Of a DNA stretch of 64,000 nt, positions 1-8,401 are shown one piece after another. The first letter of the stretch is position 1. Every line of letters starts with the position of its first letter. The notes under the pieces are model-generated. The model made no database searches. It saw nothing but the letters and a program-made list of their open reading frames with translations, and was not told the DNA's origin. Position numbers and translations under genes: made by a program. The stretch comes from CAXBID01 sp963815305 (GTDB lineage Bacteria > Bacteroidota > Bacteroidia > Flavobacteriales > Flavobacteriaceae): positions 3,286,001 through 3,350,000 of the forward strand of contig CAWFFW010000001.1 of the NCBI GenBank assembly GCA_963815305.1, written 5' to 3'.

Positions 1-2
1 AC

Positions 3-398
3 CTTCGTTTTTCAAGAATCCCAATATACTCAGACACTCCAGATAATATTAAAGGTTTAGTTTTAAAAGATGAGATTTTTAAAGAAATGGCGCTTAATAA
101 TGGCTCTAAAAAACTATCAGAATTAAAACGAAATATCATTATTGTTGATAGAGATTTACCAATTCCTAGTTTATTCGATCAATTGGTTGAAACCAGAAAT
201 CATATGGCCTTGGTGGTTGATGAATATGGTTCAGTTAGCGGTTTAGTTACTATGGAAGATGTTATTGAAACCCTTTTGGGTTTAGAGATTATGGATGAAA
301 GTGATAACGTTTCAGACCTACAACTTTTAGCAAGAAAAAGTTGGGAGGCTCGAGCCAAAAAATTAGGTATTTACGAAGGGAATAATCGAGAGAATTAA
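3..398 (+). CDS. CBS-pair membrane protein of the CNNM/CorC type, C-terminal part
   Basis: The frame is open from the left edge, so only the last 131 residues are present. The visible part begins inside a CBS pair: FSRIPIY and NIKGLVLKDE belong to the first CBS motif, and MALVVDEYGSVSGLVTMEDV to the second. In the HlyC/CorC (CNNM) family this pair follows a DUF21 membrane domain, binds adenine nucleotides and regulates cation (Mg or Co) transport. That assignment comes from family knowledge; the membrane domain lies outside the window. After the CBS pair there is only a short charged tail of about 35 residues, so the C-terminal CorC_HlyC domain found in many relatives is absent. The stop codon is directly followed by the ogt start, so the two are probably co-transcribed. 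Confidence 0.8.
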   Translation, partial: LRFSRIPIYSDTPDNIKGLVLKDEIFKEMALNNGSKKLSELKRNIIIVDRDLPIPSLFDQLVETRNHMALVVDEYGSVSGLVTMEDVIETLLGLEIMDESDNVSDLQLLARKSWEARAKKLGIYEGNNREN

Positions 399-872
399 AT
401 GGAAATTTGTATTATTAAATCACCTTTAGGGTTTGCCAAAATAGTTGGCGATCAAGACGGTATTTCTACTATTACCATATTGAATTCAGAAGAAAAAGTA
501 ACTGATATTATTCCAATAGAATTAGAAGATTGTGCGATTCAACTCAACGAATATTTTGAAGGTTCGCGTAAGCAATTCGACCTTAAATTAAATGCTGAAG
601 GTACCGATTTTCAAAAAAAGGTTTGGAAACAGTTAGAACAAATTCCTTATGGTAAAACAACCTCTTATTTAGAATTGTCAAAAAAAATAGGAGACGTAAA
701 AGCAATAAGAGCAGTAGCCAATGCCAATGGAAAAAATCCACTTTGGATTATTATTCCTTGCCATCGTGTAATTGGTAGTAATGGCTCTCTAACAGGTTAC
801 GCTGGAGGTTTACATCGGAAAAAATGGCTTTTGGAACATGAAAGTCCATATAAGCAACAATCACTTTTTTAA
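399..872 (+). CDS. ogt: Methylated-DNA--protein-cysteine methyltransferase
   Basis: Suicide repair protein that transfers alkyl groups from O6-alkylguanine (and O4-alkylthymine) in DNA to its own cysteine. The acceptor motif IIPCHRVI puts the active cysteine at about residue 121. The preceding winged-helix DNA-binding part is recognisable (FQKKVWKQLEQIPYGKTTSY, about residues 71-90, and the helix AIRAVANANGKNP). At 157 residues it is a stand-alone Ogt-type protein without the Ada N-terminal domain. Its ATG follows the upstream stop TAA with no gap, so translation is probably coupled. A 52-base gap separates it from the next gene. Confidence 0.93.
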   Translation: MEICIIKSPLGFAKIVGDQDGISTITILNSEEKVTDIIPIELEDCAIQLNEYFEGSRKQFDLKLNAEGTDFQKKVWKQLEQIPYGKTTSYLELSKKIGDVKAIRAVANANGKNPLWIIIPCHRVIGSNGSLTGYAGGLHRKKWLLEHESPYKQQSLF

Positions 873-924
873 AATTCATTGTAAAGAATTTACTTATCTT
901 TAATTCCTACTTTAAATTAAAAAA

Positions 925-2076
925 ATGAAATTCTTAAAAAAACTTTTTAAAGGGTTAGTTATCCTATTCGGATTACTAATCATTGTATTATATATAACAG
1001 ACACAGATTATCTTATAAAAGCGGTAAGAACCATATATCTTCAAGGTTACACCACAGCTTATCTAGAGGACTATAAAAAATTTGATAATCAAGTTATTGA
1101 AAATGGAACACCTCAACCATGGCCTAATCATAAAAACTATAATTCGGTTAAAGCGACTGCTATTTTAGATTCTATAAATAAAGCAAACGGCACTATAGCC
1201 TATGTTATCATAAAAAATGATAGTATTTGGTTTGAGAATTATTACGCTGGTTTTGGAGAAGATTCTAAATCCAACTCATTTTCAATGGCAAAAAGTTATG
1301 TTTCGGGACTTATGGGAAAAGCTATTAAAGATGGATATATAAAAAGTCTAGATCAGCCTGTAAGTGATTTTTTACCCACTTTTAATGAAGGACTCGCGTC
1401 TAAAATGACCGTTGGCGATTTATCTAGTATGGCATCTGGGACCAATTGGGATGAGGCTTATTATTCACCATTATCAATTACAACGAGAGCTTATTTTGAT
1501 GACGACTTAGAAAAAGTGATGTTGGGATTAAAAGTAATTGAAGAACCTGGACAAAAGTTTAAATATGCCAGTGGGGACACGCAAATGCTAGCTATGGTTA
1601 TTGAAAAAGCAACCGGGAAAAAGATGTATCATTATTTATCAGAAAGCTTTTGGAAACCTTTGGGTTCAGAAAATCCAACCCTTTGGCAGGTTGATAGTGA
1701 GGATCACAATTTGGTAAAAGCATACTGCTGTATTGCCAGTAACGCAAAAGATTTTGCGCGCTTCGGAAAACTTTATAAAGACTACGGCAAATGGAACGGA
1801 AAACAGATTTTAGATTCAGCATTTGTGGCTAAATCTATTAAACCACGGTTTTCTGAAAGTCCACAATACGGCTATGGTTGGTGGTTGAAACAACAAAACG
1901 GAAAAGATTTTTTTATGATGCGAGGCCATCTTGGACAGTATGTTATAGTCGAACCCAACCACAATGTTATTATTGTAAGATTAGGACACTCAAAAGGTGC
2001 TGGGGATACCATCGCCACATTTACGGATGATATTTCTGTTTATATTAATGAAGCTTATAAAATGTTAAATCCATGA
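925..2076 (+). CDS. Beta-lactamase-family serine hydrolase, membrane anchored
   Basis: Member of the class C beta-lactamase / esterase / D-Ala-D-Ala peptidase fold (Pfam Beta-lactamase, PF00144). An N-terminal hydrophobic segment (about residues 8-25) should anchor it in the inner membrane or act as an uncleaved signal. The catalytic SxxK is SMAK at about residues 120-123. The second motif is a YxS variant (KYASGD), and the C-terminal HxG-type motif is in RGHLGQY. Flavobacterial paralogues of about 380 residues are usually annotated only as serine hydrolase; the substrate cannot be told. Its last four bases overlap the start of the next gene (ATGA), which indicates an operon with the exonuclease and the ABC ATPase. 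Confidence 0.85.
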   Translation: MKFLKKLFKGLVILFGLLIIVLYITDTDYLIKAVRTIYLQGYTTAYLEDYKKFDNQVIENGTPQPWPNHKNYNSVKATAILDSINKANGTIAYVIIKNDSIWFENYYAGFGEDSKSNSFSMAKSYVSGLMGKAIKDGYIKSLDQPVSDFLPTFNEGLASKMTVGDLSSMASGTNWDEAYYSPLSITTRAYFDDDLEKVMLGLKVIEEPGQKFKYASGDTQMLAMVIEKATGKKMYHYLSESFWKPLGSENPTLWQVDSEDHNLVKAYCCIASNAKDFARFGKLYKDYGKWNGKQILDSAFVAKSIKPRFSESPQYGYGWWLKQQNGKDFFMMRGHLGQYVIVEPNHNVIIVRLGHSKGAGDTIATFTDDISVYINEAYKMLNP

Positions 2077-2786
2077 TTTCAAAACTAAATCTCGAAAACA
2101 TACTATTTCTGGATATTGAAACCGTTCCAGAAACGCAACATTTTTCTGATTTAAATGAAACAAAACAGGCGCTTTGGGAACACAAATCACAATACCAACG
2201 TAAAGACGAATTTACTGCTGAAGAATTTTATGATCGTGCCGGTATTTGGGCAGAGTTTGGTAAAATAGTGTGTATTTCGGTTGGGTATTTTAATATGCAA
2301 GGCGATTTAAGAAAATTCCGAGTAACCTCTTTTTATGGTGATGAAATTAAAATTTTAAAAGATTTTAAAAACTTATTAATTTCTCATTTTAGTGAAACTA
2401 AGCATTTGCTTTGTGCGCATAATGGAAAGGAATTCGACTTTCCTTCTATAGCTCGTCGAATGATAATTCATAACATTGAATTACCTTATAAATTGAATTT
2501 ATTCGGCAAAAAACCTTGGGAAGTGGCACATCTAGATACGCTAGAGTTATGGAAATTTGGTGATTTTAAAAAGTATACGTCTTTAAAACTACTAACCAAT
2601 GTTTTAGGTATTCCATCACCAAAAGATGATATTGATGGTAGCGAAGTATATCGTGTATTTTATGAAGAAAATGAAATAGACCGTATTATTATTTATTGTG
2701 AAAAAGACACTATTGCCGTGGCTCAAATTTTCCTTAGACTTCGTGGTGATGCCTTATTAACTGATGATGAAATCATTCATATATAA
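2073..2786 (+). CDS. DEDD-type 3'-5' exonuclease (DNA_pol_B_exo2-like)
   Basis: RNase-H-fold exonuclease of the family described as predicted 3'-5' exonuclease related to DNA polymerase B proofreading domains. Visible metal-binding motifs are LDIETVPE (Asp14, Glu16, ExoI), LLCAHNGKEFDFPSIARR (ExoII Asp) and IIYCEKDTIAVAQI (ExoIII Tyr/Asp). At 237 residues it is a stand-alone nuclease domain with no polymerase part. The ATG overlaps the upstream stop by four bases and the next gene starts immediately after its stop, so it sits in a tight operon. Its role (DNA repair or RNA trimming) is not known from the sequence. Confidence 0.85.
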   Translation: MISKLNLENILFLDIETVPETQHFSDLNETKQALWEHKSQYQRKDEFTAEEFYDRAGIWAEFGKIVCISVGYFNMQGDLRKFRVTSFYGDEIKILKDFKNLLISHFSETKHLLCAHNGKEFDFPSIARRMIIHNIELPYKLNLFGKKPWEVAHLDTLELWKFGDFKKYTSLKLLTNVLGIPSPKDDIDGSEVYRVFYEENEIDRIIIYCEKDTIAVAQIFLRLRGDALLTDDEIIHI

Positions 2787-4466
2787 ATGCAGAAAGAATC
2801 CATTTTAAAAGTTAAGAATCTATCTATTTCATTTGGAGAGAATGAGGTCATTCATAACATTTCCTATCAATTAAAAAAAAACCAAATTTTAGGTATTGTT
2901 GGTGAATCTGGTTCGGGCAAATCGGTTTCATCATTGGCTATTCTAGGCTTGCTTCCTAAAAATATTTCTGAAATTAATTCTGGTGAAATTATTTATAATA
3001 ATAAAGATTTAACAACGCTTTCCAATAAAGCATTTCAAAACATTAGAGGTAATAAAATTGCCATGATTTTTCAAGAACCCATGAGTTCTTTAAATCCATC
3101 AATGACTTGTGGAAAACAGGTTCTAGAGATTATACTACAGCATACCCATGTATCAAAAAAAGAAGCCAAAAAAGAAGTTATTTCGCTTTTTGAAAAAGTA
3201 AAACTTCCAGAAGTAAAAACGACCTATAGTAAATACCCTCATGAAATTTCAGGCGGACAAAAACAACGCGTTATGATAGCTATGGCTATTGCTTGTAAAC
3301 CTGATATTTTGATAGCTGATGAACCTACAACAGCTTTAGATGTTACCGTTCAAAAAGATATTGTTCATCTTTTAAAAGCCTTGCAAAGTGAAACTCAAAT
3401 GAGCATCATTTTTATTACGCATGATTTAGCATTAATTTCTGAAATTGCAGATAACGTTCTTGTCATGTACAAAGGTCATATTGTTGAAGAAGGCTATGTT
3501 TCAGAAATTTTTAAAAAGCCAAAGCATAATTATACTAAAGCTCTTATCAATTCGCGCCCTGCATTAGATACACGATTAAAAACATTACCAACTATAGATG
3601 ATTACTTGAACAACTCCACTTCAAATAAAATTATAACAGATGAAGATCGAAAAATTAATAATAAAAAACTATATGATAAACCACCTTTACTAGAGGTTAT
3701 TCATGTTGAAAAAGAATACATTTCTAAAACGGGTTGGTTTTCACAAGCAAAATCATTTAAAGCCGTAAACAACGTGAGTTTTAAAGTTTTTGAAGGTGAA
3801 ACGCTTGGGTTGGTAGGCGAATCAGGTTGTGGGAAATCGACCTTAGGAAATGCTATTCTTCAATTGGATAAAGTAACATCGGGACAAATTTTATACAATG
3901 GAATAGATATTACTAAGCTCAATAAAACTCAAACCAGAAAACTTCGAAAAGATATTCAAATTATTTTTCAAGACCCATATTCTTCATTAAACCCAAGAAT
4001 GCCTATTGGAGAAGCTATTATGGAGCCTATGAAAGTTCACAAACTTTACAGTTCTGATAATGAGCGAAAAGAAAAAGCGATTGAAATATTAAATCGCGTT
4101 GGCTTATCTGAAGATTATTTTAACCGTTATCCTCATGAATTTTCTGGCGGTCAAAGGCAACGTATTGGTATTGCTAGAACTATAGCATTACAACCAAAAT
4201 TGATTGTGTGTGACGAATCGGTTTCTGCACTCGATATTTCTGTACAAGCTAAAGTATTAAATCTTTTAAACGAACTTAAAGACAGTTTTGGATTTACCTA
4301 TATTTTTATATCGCACGATTTAGCCGTTGTAAAGTATATGAGCGACCAATTGCTAGTAATGAATCAAGGAAAAATTGAAGAATTAGATGATGCTGATGTA
4401 ATTTACAACACACCTAAAAAGGAATACACAAAAAAATTAATTGAAGCCATACCCAAGGGTTTGTAA
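2787..4466 (+). CDS. Fused oligopeptide-type ABC transporter ATPase (two nucleotide-binding domains)
   Basis: One 559-residue chain carries two complete ABC ATPase domains in the DppD-DppF/YejF arrangement. Domain 1 has Walker A GESGSGKS, signature ISGGQKQR and Walker B LIADEPTTALD. Domain 2 has GESGCGKS, FSGGQRQR and LIVCDESVSALD. Each is followed by an oligopeptide-type C-terminal stretch. The family energises di/oligopeptide or nickel uptake, but no permease or binding protein lies next to it, so the partners must be encoded elsewhere. It is the last gene of the run starting at base 3 or earlier, and a strong hairpin terminator follows. Confidence 0.9.
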   Translation: MQKESILKVKNLSISFGENEVIHNISYQLKKNQILGIVGESGSGKSVSSLAILGLLPKNISEINSGEIIYNNKDLTTLSNKAFQNIRGNKIAMIFQEPMSSLNPSMTCGKQVLEIILQHTHVSKKEAKKEVISLFEKVKLPEVKTTYSKYPHEISGGQKQRVMIAMAIACKPDILIADEPTTALDVTVQKDIVHLLKALQSETQMSIIFITHDLALISEIADNVLVMYKGHIVEEGYVSEIFKKPKHNYTKALINSRPALDTRLKTLPTIDDYLNNSTSNKIITDEDRKINNKKLYDKPPLLEVIHVEKEYISKTGWFSQAKSFKAVNNVSFKVFEGETLGLVGESGCGKSTLGNAILQLDKVTSGQILYNGIDITKLNKTQTRKLRKDIQIIFQDPYSSLNPRMPIGEAIMEPMKVHKLYSSDNERKEKAIEILNRVGLSEDYFNRYPHEFSGGQRQRIGIARTIALQPKLIVCDESVSALDISVQAKVLNLLNELKDSFGFTYIFISHDLAVVKYMSDQLLVMNQGKIEELDDADVIYNTPKKEYTKKLIEAIPKGL

Positions 4467-4489
4467 CCATACACGTCATTGCTTTATAA

Positions 4490-4525
4490 AAACAAAAACC
4501 ACGATTTTAATCGTGGTTTTTGTTT
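4490..4525. terminator. Bidirectional rho-independent terminator
   Basis: A perfect 16-bp stem (4490-4505 with 4510-4525) and a four-base loop lie between the convergent ABC ATPase and bacilliredoxin genes. The A-rich left arm and T-rich right arm give a T tract in both directions, so it can end both transcripts. Confidence 0.9.
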
Positions 4526-4539
4526 AATTTAAAATAATT

Positions 4540-4950
4540 TTAACAATGCTTATTATAAGCATCAACTAGGTTTTCAGCAATTAATTCTGCTGGACGCCCT
4601 TCAATATGATGACGCTCTAGCATGTGCACCAATTCACCATCTTTAAACAACGCCATACTTGGCGAGCTAGGAGGAAACGGAACCATATGTCCACGAGCCG
4701 CATCAACGGCTTCTCTATCAACACCTGCAAAAACCGTAACGATATGGTCAGGTCGTTTCGTACTTTGCAAACTCATTCTGGCACCTGGGCGCGCATTGGC
4801 TGCAGCACAACCACAAACTGAATTTACAACCACTAAAGTCGTACCTTCTTTTGCTAATGCCGCATCAACAGCTTCAGCTGTATGTAATTCTTCAAAACCA
4901 ACTTTCGTTAAATCTTCACGCATTGGTTTTACTAATTCTGCTGGATACAT
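4540..4950 (-). CDS. BrxA/BrxB-type bacilliredoxin
   Basis: A 136-residue thioredoxin-fold protein of the YphP/YqiW family. The redox motif is CGC (Cys46-Gly-Cys48 in NSVCGCAAANARPG). Family members remove bacillithiol from mixed disulfides on proteins or act as weak disulfide isomerases. Flavobacteria commonly have them, but whether this organism makes bacillithiol cannot be judged here. The gene is monocistronic: a TAnnTTTG promoter element lies 36 bases upstream and a bidirectional terminator follows. Confidence 0.9.
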   Translation of the reverse strand: MYPAELVKPMREDLTKVGFEELHTAEAVDAALAKEGTTLVVVNSVCGCAAANARPGARMSLQSTKRPDHIVTVFAGVDREAVDAARGHMVPFPPSSPSMALFKDGELVHMLERHHIEGRPAELIAENLVDAYNKHC

Positions 4951-4985
4951 ATCTTTTAATTTTTAATTTTATAATTAATACTGTG

Positions 4986-4993
4986 CAAAGTTA
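4986..4993 (-). promoter_or_regulatory. Promoter -7 element of the bacilliredoxin gene
   Basis: Read on the minus strand this is TAACTTTG, a full match to the Bacteroidota TAnnTTTG element. It leaves a leader of about 30 bases before the ATG at 4950. No clear -33 TTTG is seen. Confidence 0.6.
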
Positions 4994-5015
4994 ATCAAAA
5001 ATCATGCAATTACGA

Positions 5016-5189
5016 TTTGGGCGTTCCCTTAAAACGCTTATGGCGTTATAAGGTCAGGCTATCTATTATATCTTTTTTGTTTTCAACAAGTTTTAGTTAC
5101 CTATCAAATTTGTATAATTCATTCTATTTAAATTTCAATCAAAATTACAGTAAGCACAAAAAAGGATGCCATTTCTATCCTTAACGCAG
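5016..5189 (+). repeat. Dispersed intergenic repeat, copy 1 (interrupted)
   Basis: Left part (5016-5080) has TTTGGGCGTTCCC and GGCTATCTATTATATC followed by a T tract. Right part (5155-5189) has AAAAGGATGCCATTTCTATC and TTAACGC. The same two blocks recur at 28195-28297 (reverse), 34951-35038 and, left block only, 19468-19516. Here about 75 unrelated bases separate the blocks. Apart from this repeat and two promoter elements, the 312-base gap 4951-5262 holds nothing recognisable. Confidence 0.65.
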
Positions 5190-5230
5190 TACAACTGTAA
5201 CAAAATCGATTAAAATTCAACTAACAATAG

Positions 5231-5238
5231 TATATTTG
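5231..5238 (+). promoter_or_regulatory. Promoter -7 element of the TerB/DnaJ gene
   Basis: TATATTTG matches TAnnTTTG exactly. An in-frame TTG at 5236 lies inside this element, which argues that translation really begins at the ATG at 5263. Confidence 0.65.
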
Positions 5239-5262
5239 AACACACTAAAAATAAAAAATTAT

Positions 5263-6039
5263 ATGAGTTTTTCAAAATGGATAGGGGGTGCTATAGGATG
5301 GTCTTTTGGAGGTCCAATTGGGGCGATAATTGGTTTAGCAATTGGTAGTATGATTGATGCGGTTTCAGACGGAAATCCATTACTAGGGCAAGGACAACCG
5401 CAACAACGCGGACAACGTACAACATATAGAACCAGACCACAACAACGCCCGCAAACCCAGTCGGGCGATTTTGAGGTCAGCCTACTTATTTTAGCATCAA
5501 TAGTTATAAAAGCGGATGGTGTACAGGACCAACGCGAATTAGATTTTGTGCGTCAGCAGTTTGTAAATATGTATGGAAAAGAACGTGCAAATCACGCCTT
5601 TAAATTATTTAAAGAAATAAATAAGCAACAACATATTTCTACCAGACAAGTATGCTTGCAAATTAAGCAAATGATGCAACATGCGTCCAGATTACAACTA
5701 ATGCATTTTTTATTTGGAATAGCAAAAGCAGATGGTACTGTAACTGAAGATGAAGAACGCCAAATTTACACCATGGCGGGCTATTTAGGGATAAACTCTC
5801 GCGATTACGAAAGTATTAAAGCCATGTTTTATAATAGCAGTGATAATGCTTATAAAATTTTAGAAATTGATAAAAGTGCATCCGTTGATGATATTAAACA
5901 AGCCTACCGTAAAATGGCTAAAAAATATCATCCCGATAAAGTGATACACTTGGGTAAAGAACATCAAGATGGTGCTGAAGAAAAGTTTAGGCAAGTGCAA
6001 GCAGCTTATGAAAAGATTCAGAAAGAGAGGAGGTTTTAA
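5263..6039 (+). CDS. TerB-like / J-domain co-chaperone (DjlA-like)
   Basis: A 258-residue protein with three parts: a glycine-rich hydrophobic N-terminus (about 1-40, glycine-zipper-like, possibly membrane associated), a TerB/DjlA-type helical domain (about 70-180) and a C-terminal J domain (about 190-258) with the HPD motif in KKYHPDK. J domains stimulate the Hsp70 ATPase, so it should recruit DnaK, probably at the membrane as in DjlA. A TTG 27 bases upstream is in frame but lies in the promoter element, so the ATG at 5263 is preferred. It stands alone, followed by a small repeat and the ECF sigma gene. Confidence 0.85.
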   Translation: MSFSKWIGGAIGWSFGGPIGAIIGLAIGSMIDAVSDGNPLLGQGQPQQRGQRTTYRTRPQQRPQTQSGDFEVSLLILASIVIKADGVQDQRELDFVRQQFVNMYGKERANHAFKLFKEINKQQHISTRQVCLQIKQMMQHASRLQLMHFLFGIAKADGTVTEDEERQIYTMAGYLGINSRDYESIKAMFYNSSDNAYKILEIDKSASVDDIKQAYRKMAKKYHPDKVIHLGKEHQDGAEEKFRQVQAAYEKIQKERRF

Positions 6040-6046
6040 ATTTTTT

Positions 6047-6071
6047 GTCATTCTTGCGCAGGCAGGAATCT
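6047..6071 (+). repeat. Small flavobacterial palindromic repeat
   Basis: GTCATTCTTGCGCAGGCAGG followed by AATCT. A related sequence lies at 10970-10993 (TCATTCGCGCGAAGGCATGA). Both sit just after a plus-strand stop codon. Such sequences are scattered between genes in flavobacteria. Confidence 0.5.
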
Positions 6072-6104
6072 AAATTAAAGTGAGGTTTTTCAAAAAAATA
6101 AGGA

Positions 6105-6134
6105 GACCATTAAGTAATGTGACCATTAAGTAAT
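6105..6134 (+). promoter_or_regulatory. Tandem 14-bp direct repeat upstream of the sigma factor gene
   Basis: GACCATTAAGTAAT occurs at 6105-6118 and 6121-6134, period 16, ending 11 bases before the ECF sigma ATG. The position suits an operator or leader element. No known regulator is matched. Confidence 0.4.
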
Positions 6135-6145
6135 AAACCAGTTTT

Positions 6146-6685
6146 ATGAACGATAAAAAAATCTTAGAACTTTTTAAAGATGGTCAACGCGAAAAAGCTT
6201 TCAGCAAACTATATAGTTTATACCCCAAAATTGAAGTTTTAGTACTTTCAAAAGGTGGACAAAAGCAAGATGCTTCCGATGTTTTTCAGGAAGCTTTAAT
6301 AATTTTAAATAGAAATCTAGAAAAATCAAATTTCAAACTTACTTCTTCATTTTATACTTATTTATATTCGGTATCTCGATTTATTTGGAAGGATACTCAG
6401 AAAAAATTTTCAAAACAAGAATTACATAACTTAAGTGGGACCGAAGTAGAACATTTTCATAGTGTTTTAGAAGAAAAAAAGTACCAACGCGCAGAGCATG
6501 CATTTCTCGAATTAGGAGAACGATGTCGCCAACTTTTACAACTGTTTTATCACGAAGCCATGTCTTTTAAAGAAATCGCTAATATGATGCAATTTAAATC
6601 TGAAAAGATTGCAAAGAACCAGAAGTATAAGTGCTTAACAAAAGCTAAAGACATCTATAGAAACAGTAATACGGTTCAATCTTAA
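6146..6685 (+). CDS. ECF-type RNA polymerase sigma-70 factor
   Basis: A 179-residue sigma factor with regions 2 and 4 only. Region 2 (about 10-85) contains QDASDVFQEALIILNR. Region 4 (about 110-170) contains CRQLLQLFYHEAMSFKEIAN, with a helix-turn-helix ending KNQKYKCLTKAKD. It starts a three-gene set: sigma factor, a one-span membrane protein 11 bases downstream that is placed like an anti-sigma factor, and a thioredoxin-like lipoprotein. The target regulon is not visible; a tandem repeat just upstream may be part of autoregulation. Confidence 0.88.
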   Translation: MNDKKILELFKDGQREKAFSKLYSLYPKIEVLVLSKGGQKQDASDVFQEALIILNRNLEKSNFKLTSSFYTYLYSVSRFIWKDTQKKFSKQELHNLSGTEVEHFHSVLEEKKYQRAEHAFLELGERCRQLLQLFYHEAMSFKEIANMMQFKSEKIAKNQKYKCLTKAKDIYRNSNTVQS

Positions 6686-6696
6686 TTCAGGAAATC

Positions 6697-8391
6697 ATGG
6701 AAAATTACATACAAAACATAGCGTTAATTAATGATTATTTAAATAAGAGACTTTCTGAAAGTGAAATTCAAAATTTTGAAAACCTTTTAAAAACAGATTC
6801 AAATTTCAACACCCTTTTTGATGAACACAAAGTGTTTTTAGAAGGGTTAAAACGTCAGCAACTAAAAGTAGAAATTTTAAATGCTAAACATATGTATATT
6901 AAGGTGAAATGGATGAAATTTTTAGGAATTTCGGGGTCCATTATAATAGTTTCTATACTAACCTATATGTTGTTATTTAATAATAAAACTATCGAACCCA
7001 TTTATGTTCCTGAAAATAATAATTCAACTATAATAATAGATTCAGTTTCAACAAGAGTGTATGAAGAAGCGGAGGTCGTGATTATGGATACATTATCTAG
7101 AATTGATAAAGAGGAGGTTCAAAAAGTTGAGATTTTAGAGAAAAAAGAAACTGAAACGGAATTGAAATTTACGGAGCCATCAAAAAAAACAGCACAAATA
7201 TTTGCTATAGATTTTAAAAAGGATACAACCATTGTTTGTACTGAAGGGACGAAATTATTTATTAAAGCAAACTCATTTGTAGATGAACAGGGTAATACTA
7301 TTCAAGGGGATATTAATCTTGAAGTGACAGAGTTTTATAAATTATCTGATATGCTTTTAGCTAATTTAAGTACAACTTCAAACGGAGAGCAATTAGAAAC
7401 GGGAGGGATGTTATTTGTTGAAGCTAAAAAGGATGAAAAGAATTTAATGTTAGACGAAAACTCAAGTATTGAAATTTCATTTCCTACTAAAATAAAAAAA
7501 GAAAATATGCAACTTTTTTCTGGTAAATGGGAAAATGACATTATTAATTGGCAGCTTCAAAAAAAGACAGAAGAGATAATTGTAGTAGAAGTTGGAGAAG
7601 TAGAAATGGACACTGTTTATACTTCTGTTAGAGGGCAAGTTGAACATATAAGGGAGGTAATGCATGACAAGGATTTTCAAGTAGATTCTACATTTATAAA
7701 AACTTGGGAAACTTATACAAAAAATAAACTCATTAGGTTTTTTGGAGAGAATAATAATGTAATCTTAAGAAAATCTCTATTTGAAATGAAAAACACAATG
7801 TTTAAAGTTTTGCATGATGATTCTATAAGTAGAGGCGGACATGTAATAAGAAAACCTTGGGATGAATCTCAAATACCAACAACATCCAGAATTATGAGGA
7901 TTACTCCAAAACGACAGATTTATGTTGATAACGAAATGCTAAGTGAGGAGGAATTTAAAAGCCGTTTACAAGATGAAGATGATATTATAATAACTACGGC
8001 TGATGTAAATAACTATGTGCTAAAAACTACAAACTTAGGCTGGATTAATTGTGATAGGTTTATAAGAAATAAAAGCAGAATAAAATACAAGCTTAAAATT
8101 AAGAATGTGAATGATGCCGCAGTAAGTATGGTTTTTAGATCTTTAAACTCTGTGTTGCCGAGTAGGAATATAAATGGAATTTATGATTTTGGAACAGTAG
8201 CAAAAGATGAAAGTATTACTCTTGTAGCTATTAAAAAACAAAATGGGAAATTGTATTTAGATATTCTTGATACAAAAACTGAAGAAGACCCAGATTTAGA
8301 ATTTAATTTTAAAGAGGTTAGTTTAGAGGAAATGAAAAGCGAATTAAAAAAATTGAATAAATGGTTAAATCGCAATCAAAAAACCAAATAA
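6697..8391 (+). CDS. Putative anti-sigma-like one-span membrane protein with large periplasmic domain
   Basis: Not assigned to a named family. The first 70 residues are charged and helical (cytoplasmic side), a single membrane segment follows at about 75-94, and about 470 residues lie outside, beginning with an acidic low-complexity stretch (about 100-160). The position after an ECF sigma gene and the topology match anti-sigma factors. The cytoplasmic part (LINDYLNKRLSESEIQNFEN) resembles the leading helix of flavobacterial anti-sigma proteins but has no zinc-binding HxxxCxxC. The outer part could sense a ligand or envelope stress. At 564 residues it is much longer than usual anti-sigma factors (200-350). 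Confidence 0.6.
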   Translation: MENYIQNIALINDYLNKRLSESEIQNFENLLKTDSNFNTLFDEHKVFLEGLKRQQLKVEILNAKHMYIKVKWMKFLGISGSIIIVSILTYMLLFNNKTIEPIYVPENNNSTIIIDSVSTRVYEEAEVVIMDTLSRIDKEEVQKVEILEKKETETELKFTEPSKKTAQIFAIDFKKDTTIVCTEGTKLFIKANSFVDEQGNTIQGDINLEVTEFYKLSDMLLANLSTTSNGEQLETGGMLFVEAKKDEKNLMLDENSSIEISFPTKIKKENMQLFSGKWENDIINWQLQKKTEEIIVVEVGEVEMDTVYTSVRGQVEHIREVMHDKDFQVDSTFIKTWETYTKNKLIRFFGENNNVILRKSLFEMKNTMFKVLHDDSISRGGHVIRKPWDESQIPTTSRIMRITPKRQIYVDNEMLSEEEFKSRLQDEDDIIITTADVNNYVLKTTNLGWINCDRFIRNKSRIKYKLKIKNVNDAAVSMVFRSLNSVLPSRNINGIYDFGTVAKDESITLVAIKKQNGKLYLDILDTKTEEDPDLEFNFKEVSLEEMKSELKKLNKWLNRNQKTK

Positions 8392-8401
8392 TCAGATTAA
8401 G

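Noticed and set aside
4622..4966. A plus-strand frame of 114 codons opposite the bacilliredoxin gene
   Set aside because: It is the antisense shadow of a gene with a clear redox motif, and has no family features or promoter.
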